In this document: piece after piece, positions 7,794-17,075 of the stretch
How positions within the stretch are numbered: position 1 is the first letter of the stretch
How the letters are laid out: each line of letters starts with the position of its first letter
Assembly: GCF_003254565.1 (NCBI RefSeq)
Contig: NZ_QJRI01000155.1
Span: forward strand, 1-47,075
Direction of reading: 5' to 3'
DNA length: 47,075 nt
Source of the DNA: Flavobacterium nitrogenifigens
GTDB taxonomy: Bacteria > Bacteroidota > Bacteroidia > Flavobacteriales > Flavobacteriaceae
The notes under the pieces: generated by a model
What the model was told of the DNA's origin: nothing
Database searches by the model: none
What the model saw: the letters and a program-made list of their open reading frames with translations, nothing else
Made by a program: the position numbers and the translations under genes

Positions 7794-8582
7794 ATGATGT
7801 ATTTATCTAATAAAAAAACCATTATGTTTATTACTGGAGCTTTTGTAAGTCATGCTTGTTGGAAAGAATGGATCGTGTTTTTTGAAAATAAAGGCTATAA
7901 AATAGTTGCTCCGCCCTGGCTACATAAAAATGAGTTTGCCGTTGATTTAAGACACGTCCATCCCAATTCAAAAATTGCCTCAATTCAATTAGCTGATTTA
8001 CTGGATTATTATACCGAAATTATTGATAAACTTCCTGAAAAACCAATTTTAATCGGTCATTCTTATGGCGGTCTGTTAACACAGTTACTCATTCAGAAAG
8101 AACTTGGCTACGCAGGCATCTGCATCAATTCTATTCCGCCAAGCAATATATTTTATTGCAATTTTTCTCTCTGCAAAATAGCTTGGAACACTTCTGTCTT
8201 TTTTAGTTCTTCGAGCAAAACCTATTTGATGCCATTTAAAGTGTGGCAGCAGCTTTTTACCAACGAAATGACTTTTGAAGAACAGAAAGAAAGCTATGAA
8301 GCATTATTAATTCCAGAATCAAAATTAATTATGCGTGATATTTTTACTAAAACAGGAAAAATAGATTTTAAAAAGAAACACGATCCACTTCTTTTTATTT
8401 CGGGTTCACAAGATGCTTTAATTCCCCCTTCTTTAAATTATTCCAACTTTAAAAAATACAAAAACCTGCATTCTATAACTTGTTACAAAGAATTTCAAGA
8501 TTCAAATCATCTAAGTATAATTCAGGAAAACTGGGAAACTATTGCTGAATTTATAGCAAATTGGCTAACGAAAATTACTTAA
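7794..8582 (+). CDS. Alpha/beta hydrolase, paralogue of the 13604 gene
   Basis: Alpha/beta hydrolase of 262 aa with nucleophile elbow GHSYGG (Ser90), acid probably in SGSQDALIP and catalytic His in DSNHLSI. It is clearly related to the protein at 13604-14374: both share W-x-x-W near residues 23-26, DLR-x-x-VHP, LPEKP before the elbow, IDFKK and the WET-x-x-x-(Y/F)I ending. It is shorter at the N-terminus than secreted lipases and has no signal peptide. Start 7794 has an alternative at 7797 (ATGATG). An independent sigma-54-like promoter lies 46-60 bases upstream. Confidence 0.82.
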   Translation: MMYLSNKKTIMFITGAFVSHACWKEWIVFFENKGYKIVAPPWLHKNEFAVDLRHVHPNSKIASIQLADLLDYYTEIIDKLPEKPILIGHSYGGLLTQLLIQKELGYAGICINSIPPSNIFYCNFSLCKIAWNTSVFFSSSSKTYLMPFKVWQQLFTNEMTFEEQKESYEALLIPESKLIMRDIFTKTGKIDFKKKHDPLLFISGSQDALIPPSLNYSNFKKYKNLHSITCYKEFQDSNHLSIIQENWETIAEFIANWLTKIT

Positions 8583-8600
8583 CATATTGCTAATCATTTT

Positions 8601-8757
8601 AACACATAGCCCCGATAGCTATCGGGGATAGTTTAAGTAAACTTAAAAAAGGTGTTTCACTAATTTAAATCCACATAGCAAACTATGTGAAAGAAATATG
8701 TTTCTCTTTGCCCTCTTTTTATGCATCAAAATATATAATCTATGTTTCTATGTGTTT
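8601..8757. mobile_element. MITE-like element, AACACATAG family, copy 1 (with nested palindrome)
   Basis: About 157 bp bounded by AACACATAG at the left and CTATGTTTCTATGTGTTT at the right (8740-8757). The internal part (AAAAGGTGTTTCACTAATTT, then a TCCACATAGCAAACTATGTG hairpin) matches the copies at 32408 and 43213. The left terminal repeat is interrupted by the 18-bp palindrome CCCCGATAGCTATCGGGG (8610-8627), which the other two copies lack. Confidence 0.7.
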
Positions 8758-8775
8758 ATTTTTTTGAGATAAGCC

Positions 8776-10749
8776 TTAAATAATCCCTTTTTTAATTTCT
8801 AGCTTTTTAATTTTAGAATTCAATGTAGAAGGATGAATATCTAAAATTTCGGCTGCGCCTCCAGCTCCAGAAATCTTTCCGTTGCATTTTTTAAGAATGT
8901 AAAGAATATAATCTCTTTCGTTTTCTAATATCGTTTTTATCGAAAATGATTCTGCTGGCTGTTCAGGATGCATTTTTGAAGACATCGAGAGTTCAATTTC
9001 TTTAATCGTATTTCCTTCTGTCAATAGAATAGCGCGCTGCATAACATGTTCAAGTTCACGTATATTTCCTGGCCAATTATAATTCATAATCTGCTGCACA
9101 GCGGCATCGGAAAGAATTGGCGCTTTTCTGCCCATTTTATCACTGTAAACCTCAATAAAATGATTAGCTAAATCGGGAATGTCTTCTTTTCTCTTTTTTA
9201 ATGGCGGAACCATAATCGGAAAAACGTGCAGACGATAATACAAATCCATTCTAAACCTTCCTGCTGCCACTTCTTCTTCAAGATTTTTGTTGGTTGCCGC
9301 GATGATTCTAACATCAACTTTCATAGGAGAACTACCGCCGACGCGCTCAATTTCTCTTTCCTGCAAAACACGCAGCAATTTTACCTGAAGTTCAAGAGAC
9401 ATCTCTCCTACTTCGTCCAGAAAAATAGTCCCGCCATCTGCCAATTCAAACTTACCGATACGTTTATCCAATGCCCCTGTAAAAGCCCCTTTTTCATGTC
9501 CAAAAAGAAGCGATTCTGCAAGATTTTCAGGAATTGCACCACAGTTGATAATAACCAGAGGCTTCTCTTTTCTTGGTGATAAAGCATGAATGCTTTGGGC
9601 AATTTTTTCTTTTCCTGTCCCACTTTCGCCAAGAACCAGAACTGAAGTATCTGAAGGCGCTACTTTTCGGATATAATTAAAAACAGAATTCATTTGCGAA
9701 CTATTTCCAATAATACCACCGAAATCTTCTTCGGTATTGACAGGTTTAGTGTTTTTAATTTCAACTTTTTTCTGTGGCAGATTTAAATCTTCTTTCGAAT
9801 AGATTTTTGCTATAAACTGGCAGAAAATAGGTTCTAGCGAATTCAAAATGCGCAAATGCTCCGGAGAATAAACATTCAGGTTACGACTGTAAAAAGTAAA
9901 ATGATAGCGCTGGATTTCAGAAATCAAAAGTGGAAAAACCAAATATGATTTTATTCCAAAATTATGCGCAATCAAAGCTTTCATCGGAGCTTCCTGAAGA
10001 TTATTTATCAGTGTTTCTGCACTATAAATAATAGGTTCTTTATCTTTTTTAGATTTCTTGTAGGTTTCATTTATTTCTTTCTCAGACAATTCTGTTATCT
10101 GAGTAAGTTTCTGCAAGTTAATAATCTGATACTGATCTATATTTCTACGGACAATGCCGAGATTATCATAATGTGTTGCTGTTACAAAACCCGTTTCTAA
10201 ATAATCAAAAGGAATAAAAGTCTGAACCGCTTTTGCAAAAGCCAACAAAGCTTCTTCTTTCTTTACATTTGAATTTATAATTTCTGAAATTGATTTCTGA
10301 AGCTGAAATTGCTGTCTCAACTGGCTTTCTAAACTATATTGCTGACGATAAAAAGCAATTTCAAGAGTTGTGAGAACATCTTGAGCTCTAAACGGTTTTA
10401 CAATAAATCCGTATGGCTGTGTGGTTTTTGCTTCGTCTAAAACACTTTTGCTGGAATTGGCCGAAATAAATATAAATCCGATATGTTTTTCTTTAAGAAT
10501 ATGTGCTAATTCTATACCATCTCGCTTGCCTTTTAGCATGATATCCAAAAAAACAAGATCAGGCTTTTCAATCTCAATCTGTTCTAAAGCCTGCTCCACC
10601 GATCTCGCAATTCCTGTAACTTCATAATTGGCTTTTTCAAGAATAAGCTGTAAATCGTGTGCTTCAATAAACTGATCTTCAACAATTAAAATTCGTTTTT
10701 TTAATGCTGAAATTGCAGCTTCATATCCGTTATCGGCAGACTTTTTCAT
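8776..10749 (-). CDS. Sigma-54-dependent response regulator (REC / GAF-like / AAA+ / Fis HTH)
   Basis: NtrC-family activator of sigma-54 RNA polymerase, 657 aa. The receiver domain covers about residues 18-135 with Asp25, phospho-acceptor Asp69 and Lys118. A GAF-like region follows (about 155-315). The AAA+ domain (about 344-580) shows Walker A GESGTGKE (374-381), the sigma-54 contact loop GAFTGA (421-426), Walker B TIFLDEV and sensor AATN. A Fis-type helix-turn-helix ends the protein (about 620-657). All catalytic elements are intact, so it should activate sigma-54 promoters when phosphorylated. It is divergent from the histidine kinase at 10957, its probable partner. Neighbouring alpha/beta hydrolase genes carry sigma-54-like promoters and are the likely targets. 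Confidence 0.92.
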   Translation of the reverse strand: MKKSADNGYEAAISALKKRILIVEDQFIEAHDLQLILEKANYEVTGIARSVEQALEQIEIEKPDLVFLDIMLKGKRDGIELAHILKEKHIGFIFISANSSKSVLDEAKTTQPYGFIVKPFRAQDVLTTLEIAFYRQQYSLESQLRQQFQLQKSISEIINSNVKKEEALLAFAKAVQTFIPFDYLETGFVTATHYDNLGIVRRNIDQYQIINLQKLTQITELSEKEINETYKKSKKDKEPIIYSAETLINNLQEAPMKALIAHNFGIKSYLVFPLLISEIQRYHFTFYSRNLNVYSPEHLRILNSLEPIFCQFIAKIYSKEDLNLPQKKVEIKNTKPVNTEEDFGGIIGNSSQMNSVFNYIRKVAPSDTSVLVLGESGTGKEKIAQSIHALSPRKEKPLVIINCGAIPENLAESLLFGHEKGAFTGALDKRIGKFELADGGTIFLDEVGEMSLELQVKLLRVLQEREIERVGGSSPMKVDVRIIAATNKNLEEEVAAGRFRMDLYYRLHVFPIMVPPLKKRKEDIPDLANHFIEVYSDKMGRKAPILSDAAVQQIMNYNWPGNIRELEHVMQRAILLTEGNTIKEIELSMSSKMHPEQPAESFSIKTILENERDYILYILKKCNGKISGAGGAAEILDIHPSTLNSKIKKLEIKKGII

Positions 10750-10956
10750 AAGTGAGTAAATTTTGTCCTACATTACACTTAATTAATTGATACAAAAATA
10801 GTTAATTATCATAATTAAAATTAAGCGTTTCCAAATTTAGCTAAATAAAAATCACATTTTACCATAATTTTCGTGTTATTTTGCAATCCAAACCAAATTG
10901 TTTCTCTTTATATTTGTTAATTAAACACTTACTAAAATTTAATTCTAAATAAATCC

Positions 10957-13392
10957 ATGAAGCTACTGTACACTTTTTGTCTGCTTTTCTTTATAACCCT
11001 TAATTCTGAAGCGCAAAATCATCCCGCAACAGTAGGCTATGATTTAAAAAAGAAGCGTTTATTAATACAAACCTGCTCTTCTTATTTATACAATTCAAAT
11101 CAAGGATCAATAGATGCAGACAGTGCTGTGGTTTTAGCCTGTAAAGCTTACAAATTGCCAGTTTCTTTAGCTTACAATGAAGGCTTTAATGATGGTTCTT
11201 ATCTAATTGGAAATGATTTGATAGAAAAAGGAAATATTGAGGCTGTTAAAAAACTTTATCACAAATCAAAAGACATCGATAGAGTAAAACTAGCTCTGCA
11301 ACTGGGAATTTTTTATTTGTTTAAACCTTTTACCAAACCAGATGACATTAAAAATGCAAATTTTTATATCACTGAAGCTGTAAAAATTAGTAATAAGCTA
11401 AAAATTCAAAAATGGCAACATCAGAGTTTAATGCTTTTGGGAAAGTTTTACTTTCAGATCAACAATTATCCTGAAAGCAAAAAATGCTTTTCGCAAGTAG
11501 TAAATGAGTGTCGAAAACAAAATGACAAAGCCGCGCTGGCTGATGCATTATTCTATCAGGCAACAAATCTACACGATTTAGATCCCGAAAAAGAAAAAAC
11601 TCTAAAAGAGGCCGAAGCTTTATACAAAACCCTGGGCTTTGAAGAAAAAAGAATAATCACAAAAGCAAGGATATGCACCATCTATTTCTGGCACGGAAAA
11701 ATAAATGATGCCAAGAAAATATTATATCAAAACACTGCTGATATGCGAAAAATTGGTTTCAGACAGCAGCAATACATTGAAACCACGATTGCTTATATCG
11801 AGGGCGTGCAATTCAATATGAAGAATGCTCTTTATTATGCTCTAAAAAGTGTTGAAACCATGGAATCAACAAAGGATTACACTTTTGCTGATATTTTTTA
11901 TATGCGATTGGGAATAATTTATTTAAACATGGGGCATATTGACGATGCAATGAAGGCCGCTGAAAAAAGCATTAAATACGGACAAAACTCCTATAATAGT
12001 GGTAGCTGGTATAAAAGTTTTATAACAGCCACAGCAGCCTTATCGATGAAAGGAAAAAACAAAGAGGCTGTTGAATATATGAACTCAATAACCAGCAAAT
12101 ATCCGCCTCCAAACAAGTTTGATAATATGCTTATGAATTTTGGTTATGCCAATTGTTATTGGCGAATTAAAAATTATAGAACAGCAGAAAAGTATTTTAT
12201 AAAAGCCGGAGAAGATGCCGATGGCTTAGATTCACAGCAAACATATCGAGATGTATGCAACACCTATTCCTCTATTGCGTTGTTTTTCGCAAATCGAAAA
12301 AACCTACAGAAAACAAAATTGTATATCGATAAGATTGAAGCTGCTTCAAAAAAATACAACCAGAAATATAATTCAGAAGCGCTCCAGATGTCTCTATATA
12401 AATTAGATTCTTTAAATGGCGATTTTAGATTGGCATTAGAGCATCATAAATTGTATAAAAAAATGAGCGATTCACTTTTGGATTATGCAAAAAACAAACA
12501 GATTGAAGAACTTAGAATACAATATGAAACAGAAAATAAAGAACAGAAAATCAAACTTTTAGACAACGAAACTAATTTACAGGAAACAGCCTTAAAAAAA
12601 TCAAAATTATTAAACACAGTTTCCATTTCCAGTTTGGTTTTATTGGCCCTTTTAATTGTCTTACTGTACAATCGATATCGTTTAAAACAGAGAACTAATG
12701 CTGAACTTGAACTGAAAGAAAAGGAAATCAACCAGAAAAATATCAATCTGAGACATTTGCTTGATGAAAAAGAGTGGCTTTTGAAAGAAATTCATCATCG
12801 TGTAAAAAATAATCTTCAGACTGTGATTAGTCTGCTTAATTCGCAATCGGCTTATTTGGAAAATGATATGGCATTGTCGGCTATTAAAAACAGCCAGCAT
12901 CGTATTCATTCGATGTCCTTGATTCATCAGAAATTATATAATTCGGAGAATATTTCTACGATTAATATGCCGAATTACATCAAAGAATTGGTCGAATATT
13001 TAAAAGAATCTTTCTTTTTAGGACAGCGTGTTCGTTTTGAACTCAAAATCGAGCCTTTAGAATTAGACGTTGCACAGGCAGTTCCTCTTGGACTTATTCT
13101 AAACGAATCGATTACGAATTCTATAAAATATGCTTTTCCAGATAATCGAACTGGAATGATTTACGTGACATTGCAAGCTACATCTGAAAACAAATATCTG
13201 CTGACTATTGCCGATAACGGAGTTGGTTTTGATGCGATTATTAGGGATAAGAAAATCAATTCATTTGGTTTGAGCCTTATAAAAGGTTTAAGCGATGACT
13301 TGGATGCGACTTTTTCTATGGAAAACAATAACGGAACGATTCTTAAAATTGAATTTTCGAAAGAGTTTCCAATCAATGACAAAAGACGATAA
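10957..13392 (+). CDS. TPR-containing HisKA_2 sensor histidine kinase
   Basis: Membrane sensor kinase, 811 aa. A signal peptide (about residues 1-20, ending SEAQ) leads into a periplasmic region of TPR-like helical repeats (about 100-500) and a coiled stretch. One membrane helix follows (about 549-570, SLVLLALLIVLLY), then a HisKA_2 dimerisation domain with EIHHRVKNNLQ (phospho-acceptor His613 or His614) and an HATPase domain: N-box NESITNS (Asn716), G1 IADNGVGFD (about 751-759), and FGLSLIKGL. The kinase core is complete. The upstream 207 bp, shared with the divergent response regulator gene, contain TATATTTG (10909-10916), a possible -7 element. The ligand is unknown; the TPR region suggests sensing through a protein or peptide partner. 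Confidence 0.9.
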   Translation: MKLLYTFCLLFFITLNSEAQNHPATVGYDLKKKRLLIQTCSSYLYNSNQGSIDADSAVVLACKAYKLPVSLAYNEGFNDGSYLIGNDLIEKGNIEAVKKLYHKSKDIDRVKLALQLGIFYLFKPFTKPDDIKNANFYITEAVKISNKLKIQKWQHQSLMLLGKFYFQINNYPESKKCFSQVVNECRKQNDKAALADALFYQATNLHDLDPEKEKTLKEAEALYKTLGFEEKRIITKARICTIYFWHGKINDAKKILYQNTADMRKIGFRQQQYIETTIAYIEGVQFNMKNALYYALKSVETMESTKDYTFADIFYMRLGIIYLNMGHIDDAMKAAEKSIKYGQNSYNSGSWYKSFITATAALSMKGKNKEAVEYMNSITSKYPPPNKFDNMLMNFGYANCYWRIKNYRTAEKYFIKAGEDADGLDSQQTYRDVCNTYSSIALFFANRKNLQKTKLYIDKIEAASKKYNQKYNSEALQMSLYKLDSLNGDFRLALEHHKLYKKMSDSLLDYAKNKQIEELRIQYETENKEQKIKLLDNETNLQETALKKSKLLNTVSISSLVLLALLIVLLYNRYRLKQRTNAELELKEKEINQKNINLRHLLDEKEWLLKEIHHRVKNNLQTVISLLNSQSAYLENDMALSAIKNSQHRIHSMSLIHQKLYNSENISTINMPNYIKELVEYLKESFFLGQRVRFELKIEPLELDVAQAVPLGLILNESITNSIKYAFPDNRTGMIYVTLQATSENKYLLTIADNGVGFDAIIRDKKINSFGLSLIKGLSDDLDATFSMENNNGTILKIEFSKEFPINDKRR

Positions 13393-13406
13393 TTTAAAAT
13401 GCTTTA

Positions 13407-13521
13407 TAGCGAAATCTCACTAATCTAAATTTATTTAGCGATATATAACACTTACAAATCAACAAGTTGCACTAAAAAACCTTATTATTAAACCATACTT
13501 TGGCGTGGCATATAAATTGTT
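13407..13521 (+). promoter_or_regulatory. Putative sigma-54 promoter with two upstream sites for the 13604-14374 gene
   Basis: Sites TAGCGAAATCTCACTA (13407-13422) and TAGCGATATATAACAC (13436-13451, centre 13443.5), spaced 29 bp, lie upstream of TGGCATATAAATTGTT. There GG is at 13507-13508 and GT at 13519-13520, ten bases apart. The proximal site lies 63.5 bases above the GG. The inferred start near 13531 leaves a leader of about 72 bases containing a T9 run. Confidence 0.45.
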
Positions 13522-13603
13522 TTTTTTTGAGGGAAAGTTAATTTTTTAAAAAATTCCAAAAGAGAAATTTTCAAAGAGATTCTAACATAAATCAAATAAA
13601 ATC

Positions 13604-14374
13604 ATGTCAAAATCAAAAACGATTGTGCTTATTCACGGAAATTTTGTCAATGACAAAACTTGGGCCGATTGGAAAAAGTACTATGAGCAGAAAGGCTATA
13701 CTGTTTATGCTCCCGCAAATCCTGGACACGATGGAAATCCTGCCGACTTAAGAGCAAAAGTTCATCCAGATTTAACTAAAACCGGATTTATAGATATTGT
13801 CAATAATATCACTAAATTAATAGATACTTTACCCGAAAAGCCTTTGGTAGTCGGGCATTCAATGGCTGGTATGGCTACATTAAAATTGGTAGAATTGGGC
13901 AAAGCAGCGGCTGGAGTAAGTATTGATGGCGCACCTCCAAAAAATGTGTTTCCGCCATTTCAAACCTTAAAAACAGTAATTCCAGCTTTTGGCTTTTTCT
14001 CTTCGGCTAAATATTTTATGGGAAGTCGAAAATGGTACGATTATGCCTTTTTTAATACCATTCCTGAAGCACAAAAAAGTATTGCTTTTGAGAAATTTGC
14101 TGTACCAGAAAGTTATAAGGTAAGCCGCGAATTGGTTTTAAATTCATTTTCTAATATTGATTTCAAAAAACCGCATGAACCAATTCTATTTGTTGGCGGT
14201 GGCAGTGATCATATTTTTCCTCCAAGCTTAACAGAAACAATTGCCAGCAGATACAAAGAAAATGCAGGACGTGTAGATCTTAAAATATTTGATGGTAAAA
14301 GCCATTTTATTTGTGGAGAACCTGGCTGGGAAACTGTCGCCGATTATATTTTGGATTGGTATGAAAAGCTATAA
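13604..14374 (+). CDS. Alpha/beta hydrolase, paralogue of the 7794 gene
   Basis: Alpha/beta hydrolase of 256 aa with oxyanion motif LIHGNFV (residues 9-15), nucleophile elbow GHSMAG (Ser86), acid probably in GGGSDHIFP and catalytic His in DGKSHFI. No signal peptide, so cytoplasmic. It shares a full-length pattern with the product of 7794-8582. The family includes esterases and small-molecule hydrolases, and the substrate cannot be inferred. It lies just downstream of the histidine kinase gene but has its own sigma-54-like promoter and two upstream activator-like sites. A 172-bp terminal-inverted-repeat element begins 15 bases after its stop. Confidence 0.87.
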   Translation: MSKSKTIVLIHGNFVNDKTWADWKKYYEQKGYTVYAPANPGHDGNPADLRAKVHPDLTKTGFIDIVNNITKLIDTLPEKPLVVGHSMAGMATLKLVELGKAAAGVSIDGAPPKNVFPPFQTLKTVIPAFGFFSSAKYFMGSRKWYDYAFFNTIPEAQKSIAFEKFAVPESYKVSRELVLNSFSNIDFKKPHEPILFVGGGSDHIFPPSLTETIASRYKENAGRVDLKIFDGKSHFICGEPGWETVADYILDWYEKL

Positions 14375-14389
14375 AAAATTGTAAAAAGC

Positions 14390-14562
14390 ATTCTGTAGGA
14401 ATGTCTCATTGGTAGAATTTAAATTAGGATCGAGAATAGACGTTCCTTAGGAACGTTTGATTAATTGTCAGACATATTTTATTCACAAAAAACAGGTGTC
14501 CCTACGGGACACATGCCTAATTACATCATTTTTTTTCTACCGATCAGATATTCCTACGGAAT
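14390..14562. mobile_element. MITE-like element, ATTCCGTAGGAAT family, single copy
   Basis: A 173-bp solo copy of the element repeated at 20107, 20342 and 20577. It has imperfect terminal inverted repeats of 28 bp (left end ATTCTGTAGGAATG..., right end ending TTCCTACGGAAT). Internal hairpins are ACGTTCCTTAGGAACGT and GTGTCCCTACGGGACAC. It lies between convergent genes. Confidence 0.75.
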
Positions 14563-14570
14563 ATTAATAA

Positions 14571-14608
14571 AAATGAATAATATCAATTTTCATTGATATT
14601 ATTCATTT
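14571..14608. terminator. Bidirectional terminator, overlapping a gene end
   Basis: AAATGAATAATATCAA (14571-14586) is perfectly complementary to TTGATATTATTCATTT (14593-14608) with a 6-base loop. T-rich sequence follows on both strands. The right arm includes the last codons and the TAA of the minus-strand gene at 14599, so that stop codon is part of the stem. Confidence 0.7.
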
Positions 14609-15519
14609 TTAATCTGTTCAATTCCATTTTTATAATTTGTCACCGCAAAATCTGGAAAACGCTTTCTAAATTTTGAGTCATCAAAAATATTATCATGCTC
14701 ATATCTTGGAAGCAGTTCTTGTAATTCTTTTGCTTGTTTATTGAAAAATGCTCCTATTGTAAAAACAAATTTTGGGATAACCTTATATTTCAATTCTTTC
14801 CCATATATTTCAGAAGCCAGAGCAACAAACTCTTTATAATTAATATGGCTTTCATCAACAGGCAAATGCCAAGTTTGTCCAAAAACATCTGGTGTATTGC
14901 CTATTAACGCTGTAGCACGACTTGCATCAGGCGTCCAAATTAGGCTTCGTTTTTTAGTGTCGCTCAAAGGCACTTTGAGTTTTTTGTTTTCTTTAATAGC
15001 ATTGAATAGTAAAGTATTGGTAATACTCTGCGTTTTGGCTGGACCGTAAAATTCTGGTGCTCGGCAAATAACTGCTTCCAACTTACCTGATTTTATTTCG
15101 TTTAAAACCATCTCAGCCATTTCTTTTCTGACTTTTCCTTTTCTGCCAACGGGCTCAAAAGCGGTTTCTTCAGTAAGAACTCTGCCGTCTTGTGGATACA
15201 TATACGTATTGTCAAAAAACACCAATTTTGTTTTGTTGATTTTACAGGCTTCGATAACATTACTTAAAATGAGCAGAAATTGCTTTTCCCATAAATCAGA
15301 ATCCATCGGAAGTCCTAAGGTAAAATATGCGATTTCAGAGCCTTTAACAGCTTCTATTGCTTTTTCTTTAATAGCTAAATCTGCTGAAAAAACAGTATCT
15401 GTATCATTTATTTTTTGTGCTTTGCGACTTACAATTCGAATATCTGAAGTATAATTTCTTTTTAGTTCTCTCGCCAGTTCTTCGCCAATCTGCCCGTTTG
15501 CTCCTAATATTGTCTGCAT
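14599..15519 (-). CDS. NAD(P)-binding Rossmann-fold oxidoreductase, NAD-dependent epimerase-like
   Basis: Cytoplasmic short-chain-dehydrogenase/epimerase relative of 306 aa. The N-terminal dinucleotide-binding motif is GANGQIG (residues 6-12), followed by the typical strand/helix order (VFSADL, IAYFTLGLP, LVFFDNTYMY) and CRAPEFYGP around residue 170, as in extended SDR enzymes. A canonical YxxxK pair is not obvious, so catalysis or substrate may differ from true epimerases. The gene is divergent from the AraC regulator at 15698 across a 178-bp spacer, an arrangement often seen when the regulator controls the enzyme. The terminator downstream overlaps its stop codon. Confidence 0.8.
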   Translation of the reverse strand: MQTILGANGQIGEELARELKRNYTSDIRIVSRKAQKINDTDTVFSADLAIKEKAIEAVKGSEIAYFTLGLPMDSDLWEKQFLLILSNVIEACKINKTKLVFFDNTYMYPQDGRVLTEETAFEPVGRKGKVRKEMAEMVLNEIKSGKLEAVICRAPEFYGPAKTQSITNTLLFNAIKENKKLKVPLSDTKKRSLIWTPDASRATALIGNTPDVFGQTWHLPVDESHINYKEFVALASEIYGKELKYKVIPKFVFTIGAFFNKQAKELQELLPRYEHDNIFDDSKFRKRFPDFAVTNYKNGIEQIKNE

Positions 15520-15697
15520 ATTATTTCGCTTATTTCTATTAATCAGTTATTCGTTTTGTGATTTCTTGTAAGCTTCTAAATTATGGAAAATTGTAACAAT
15601 ATCTCCAAAACTTTACTTCGTTTATATTGTAATTATTGCTAATTTAGAACTTGCTATAAATCAGTTAATTTACTTCTAAATTACAACAAAAAACGAT

Positions 15698-16516
15698 ATG
15701 CAGATTTTGCCATCCGCCAGTTTAGCGCCTTTTATCAAGAATTACACTGTTGTGACAATTGAAAAAGATCTCAACAATGAAGTATTTTATCCTAGCGGAT
15801 ATGTCGATTTGATTGTAAATATTTCTGGAGGATTTGCTGCTACTATTATCAACGGCAAACAAAAAGATACTCCTGCAATAGAATTACTAGGACATCTCAC
15901 GCTTCCAACACGTCTTTCTGTAGCAAAAGGAACATCTGTACTTATAGCAAGGATTTATCCGCATGCCAGCGCATTGTTTTTTTCAGATCCTTTATCAGAA
16001 TTTACCAATTATGCTACCGATATGTATGATGTAGCTTTAGGAGAGAATAGAGATTTGTACGATCAGATTATGGAAAAGGACGATTTATTGTCTAAAATCA
16101 GTGTTTTAGAAACGTATTTTCTTCAAAAATTAAAGAAGAATGAAACTCGTCTAAAGAAAGTTTCAATAGTGCAGCATCTAAGTCAGGAACTTTTTCGCAA
16201 TCATCAGCAATTGGATTTACCTTTCCTTGCCCGCAATTCAGGTTTATCAGAAAGGTATATCCAAAAACTTTATCTGTCTAATATTGGCATCAGTCCTGCT
16301 GCTTTTACTTCTGTAATCCGATTTAATAAAAGTCTGGATTTAGTGCTCAATACGACAGAATCATTGACTACTATAGCTTACGACAATGGCTATTATGACC
16401 AGGCTCATTTTATAAAAGAGTTTAAGAAGTTTACGGGCATCACGCCATCGGCATCCAGAAATTCGATGCTAAAAAACGATACCGATTTACAGCAGGCTGT
16501 CAACATTGGTTTTTAG
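15698..16516 (+). CDS. AraC-family transcriptional regulator (N-terminal DUF6597-like domain)
   Basis: DNA-binding regulator of 272 aa. Residues about 1-150 form an effector/cupin-like domain (PSASLAPFIKNY...YPSGYVDLIVNISG). The C-terminal AraC domain contains two helix-turn-helix motifs: LPFLARNSGLSERYIQKLY, and LTTIAYDNGYYDQAHFIKEF followed by GITPSASR. No signal peptide. It is divergent from the epimerase-like gene at 15519, its most likely target by position. Its 3' end overlaps the convergent gene at 16513 by four bases, the two stop codons being interleaved. Confidence 0.9.
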   Translation: MQILPSASLAPFIKNYTVVTIEKDLNNEVFYPSGYVDLIVNISGGFAATIINGKQKDTPAIELLGHLTLPTRLSVAKGTSVLIARIYPHASALFFSDPLSEFTNYATDMYDVALGENRDLYDQIMEKDDLLSKISVLETYFLQKLKKNETRLKKVSIVQHLSQELFRNHQQLDLPFLARNSGLSERYIQKLYLSNIGISPAAFTSVIRFNKSLDLVLNTTESLTTIAYDNGYYDQAHFIKEFKKFTGITPSASRNSMLKNDTDLQQAVNIGF

Positions 16517-16965
16517 CCTTGTTTTGCAGGATGATTGCTGCTAAACATATCGCGATGCATTTTCCAGCCGTCTTTGGTTTTCTTCCAGATTACAATTACT
16601 TTTCCGTCATCTAGTTTTTTGCCATTCATATCAGTCATTTCATAAAAACTTTCTTCTGTAACAGCTGTTTTTGCGTCTCCGTAAAGATGTTGGATTGTGA
16701 ATACAACATGCACTTGAGGTCCGCCTCTAAAAAAGGAATCAATTTGTTTTGCTCCGCATTTTGGTTCTCCATTTGGCGGAAATAGACAAGCATCATCCGT
16801 ATATCTTGCCACAATAGAACCGTCGTTCTTGTTAGTAAAATCGGAGAACGTTTTGTTGCTGGCTTCAATAACTTTTTTTACCTCTTTTAAAGCAGGATCT
16901 GTCGTTTGGGCATTACACCAAAAAGTAAGCATCATGAATGTGCTTAAAATGATTTTTGTTTTCAT
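16513..16965 (-). CDS. Secreted NTF2-like protein (SnoaL/DUF4440 type)
   Basis: 150-aa protein with a signal peptide (about residues 1-19, FMMLTFWCNAQ) followed by a cystatin/NTF2-like fold of the DUF4440 type: an N-terminal helix (VIEASNKTFSDFTNKNDGSI), RYTDDACLFPPN, then alternating strands ending IWKKTKDGWKMHRDMF. Family members bind small molecules or act as weak isomerases; many are structural. The pattern VARYTDDA...F.PNG is the family signature seen here. It probably acts in the periplasm. Function is not assignable from context; the flanking AraC genes run on the other strand. Confidence 0.8.
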   Translation of the reverse strand: MKTKIILSTFMMLTFWCNAQTTDPALKEVKKVIEASNKTFSDFTNKNDGSIVARYTDDACLFPPNGEPKCGAKQIDSFFRGGPQVHVVFTIQHLYGDAKTAVTEESFYEMTDMNGKKLDDGKVIVIWKKTKDGWKMHRDMFSSNHPAKQG

Positions 16966-17075
16966 GGTTTATATATTTTTTTACAAAGGAAATTATTCAG
17001 ATAAGGCAAAAATTGTAAAATAACGAACAACTTTTTCTAATTCCTTTTACCTTTGAATACAATTCAGTCTAAAAA

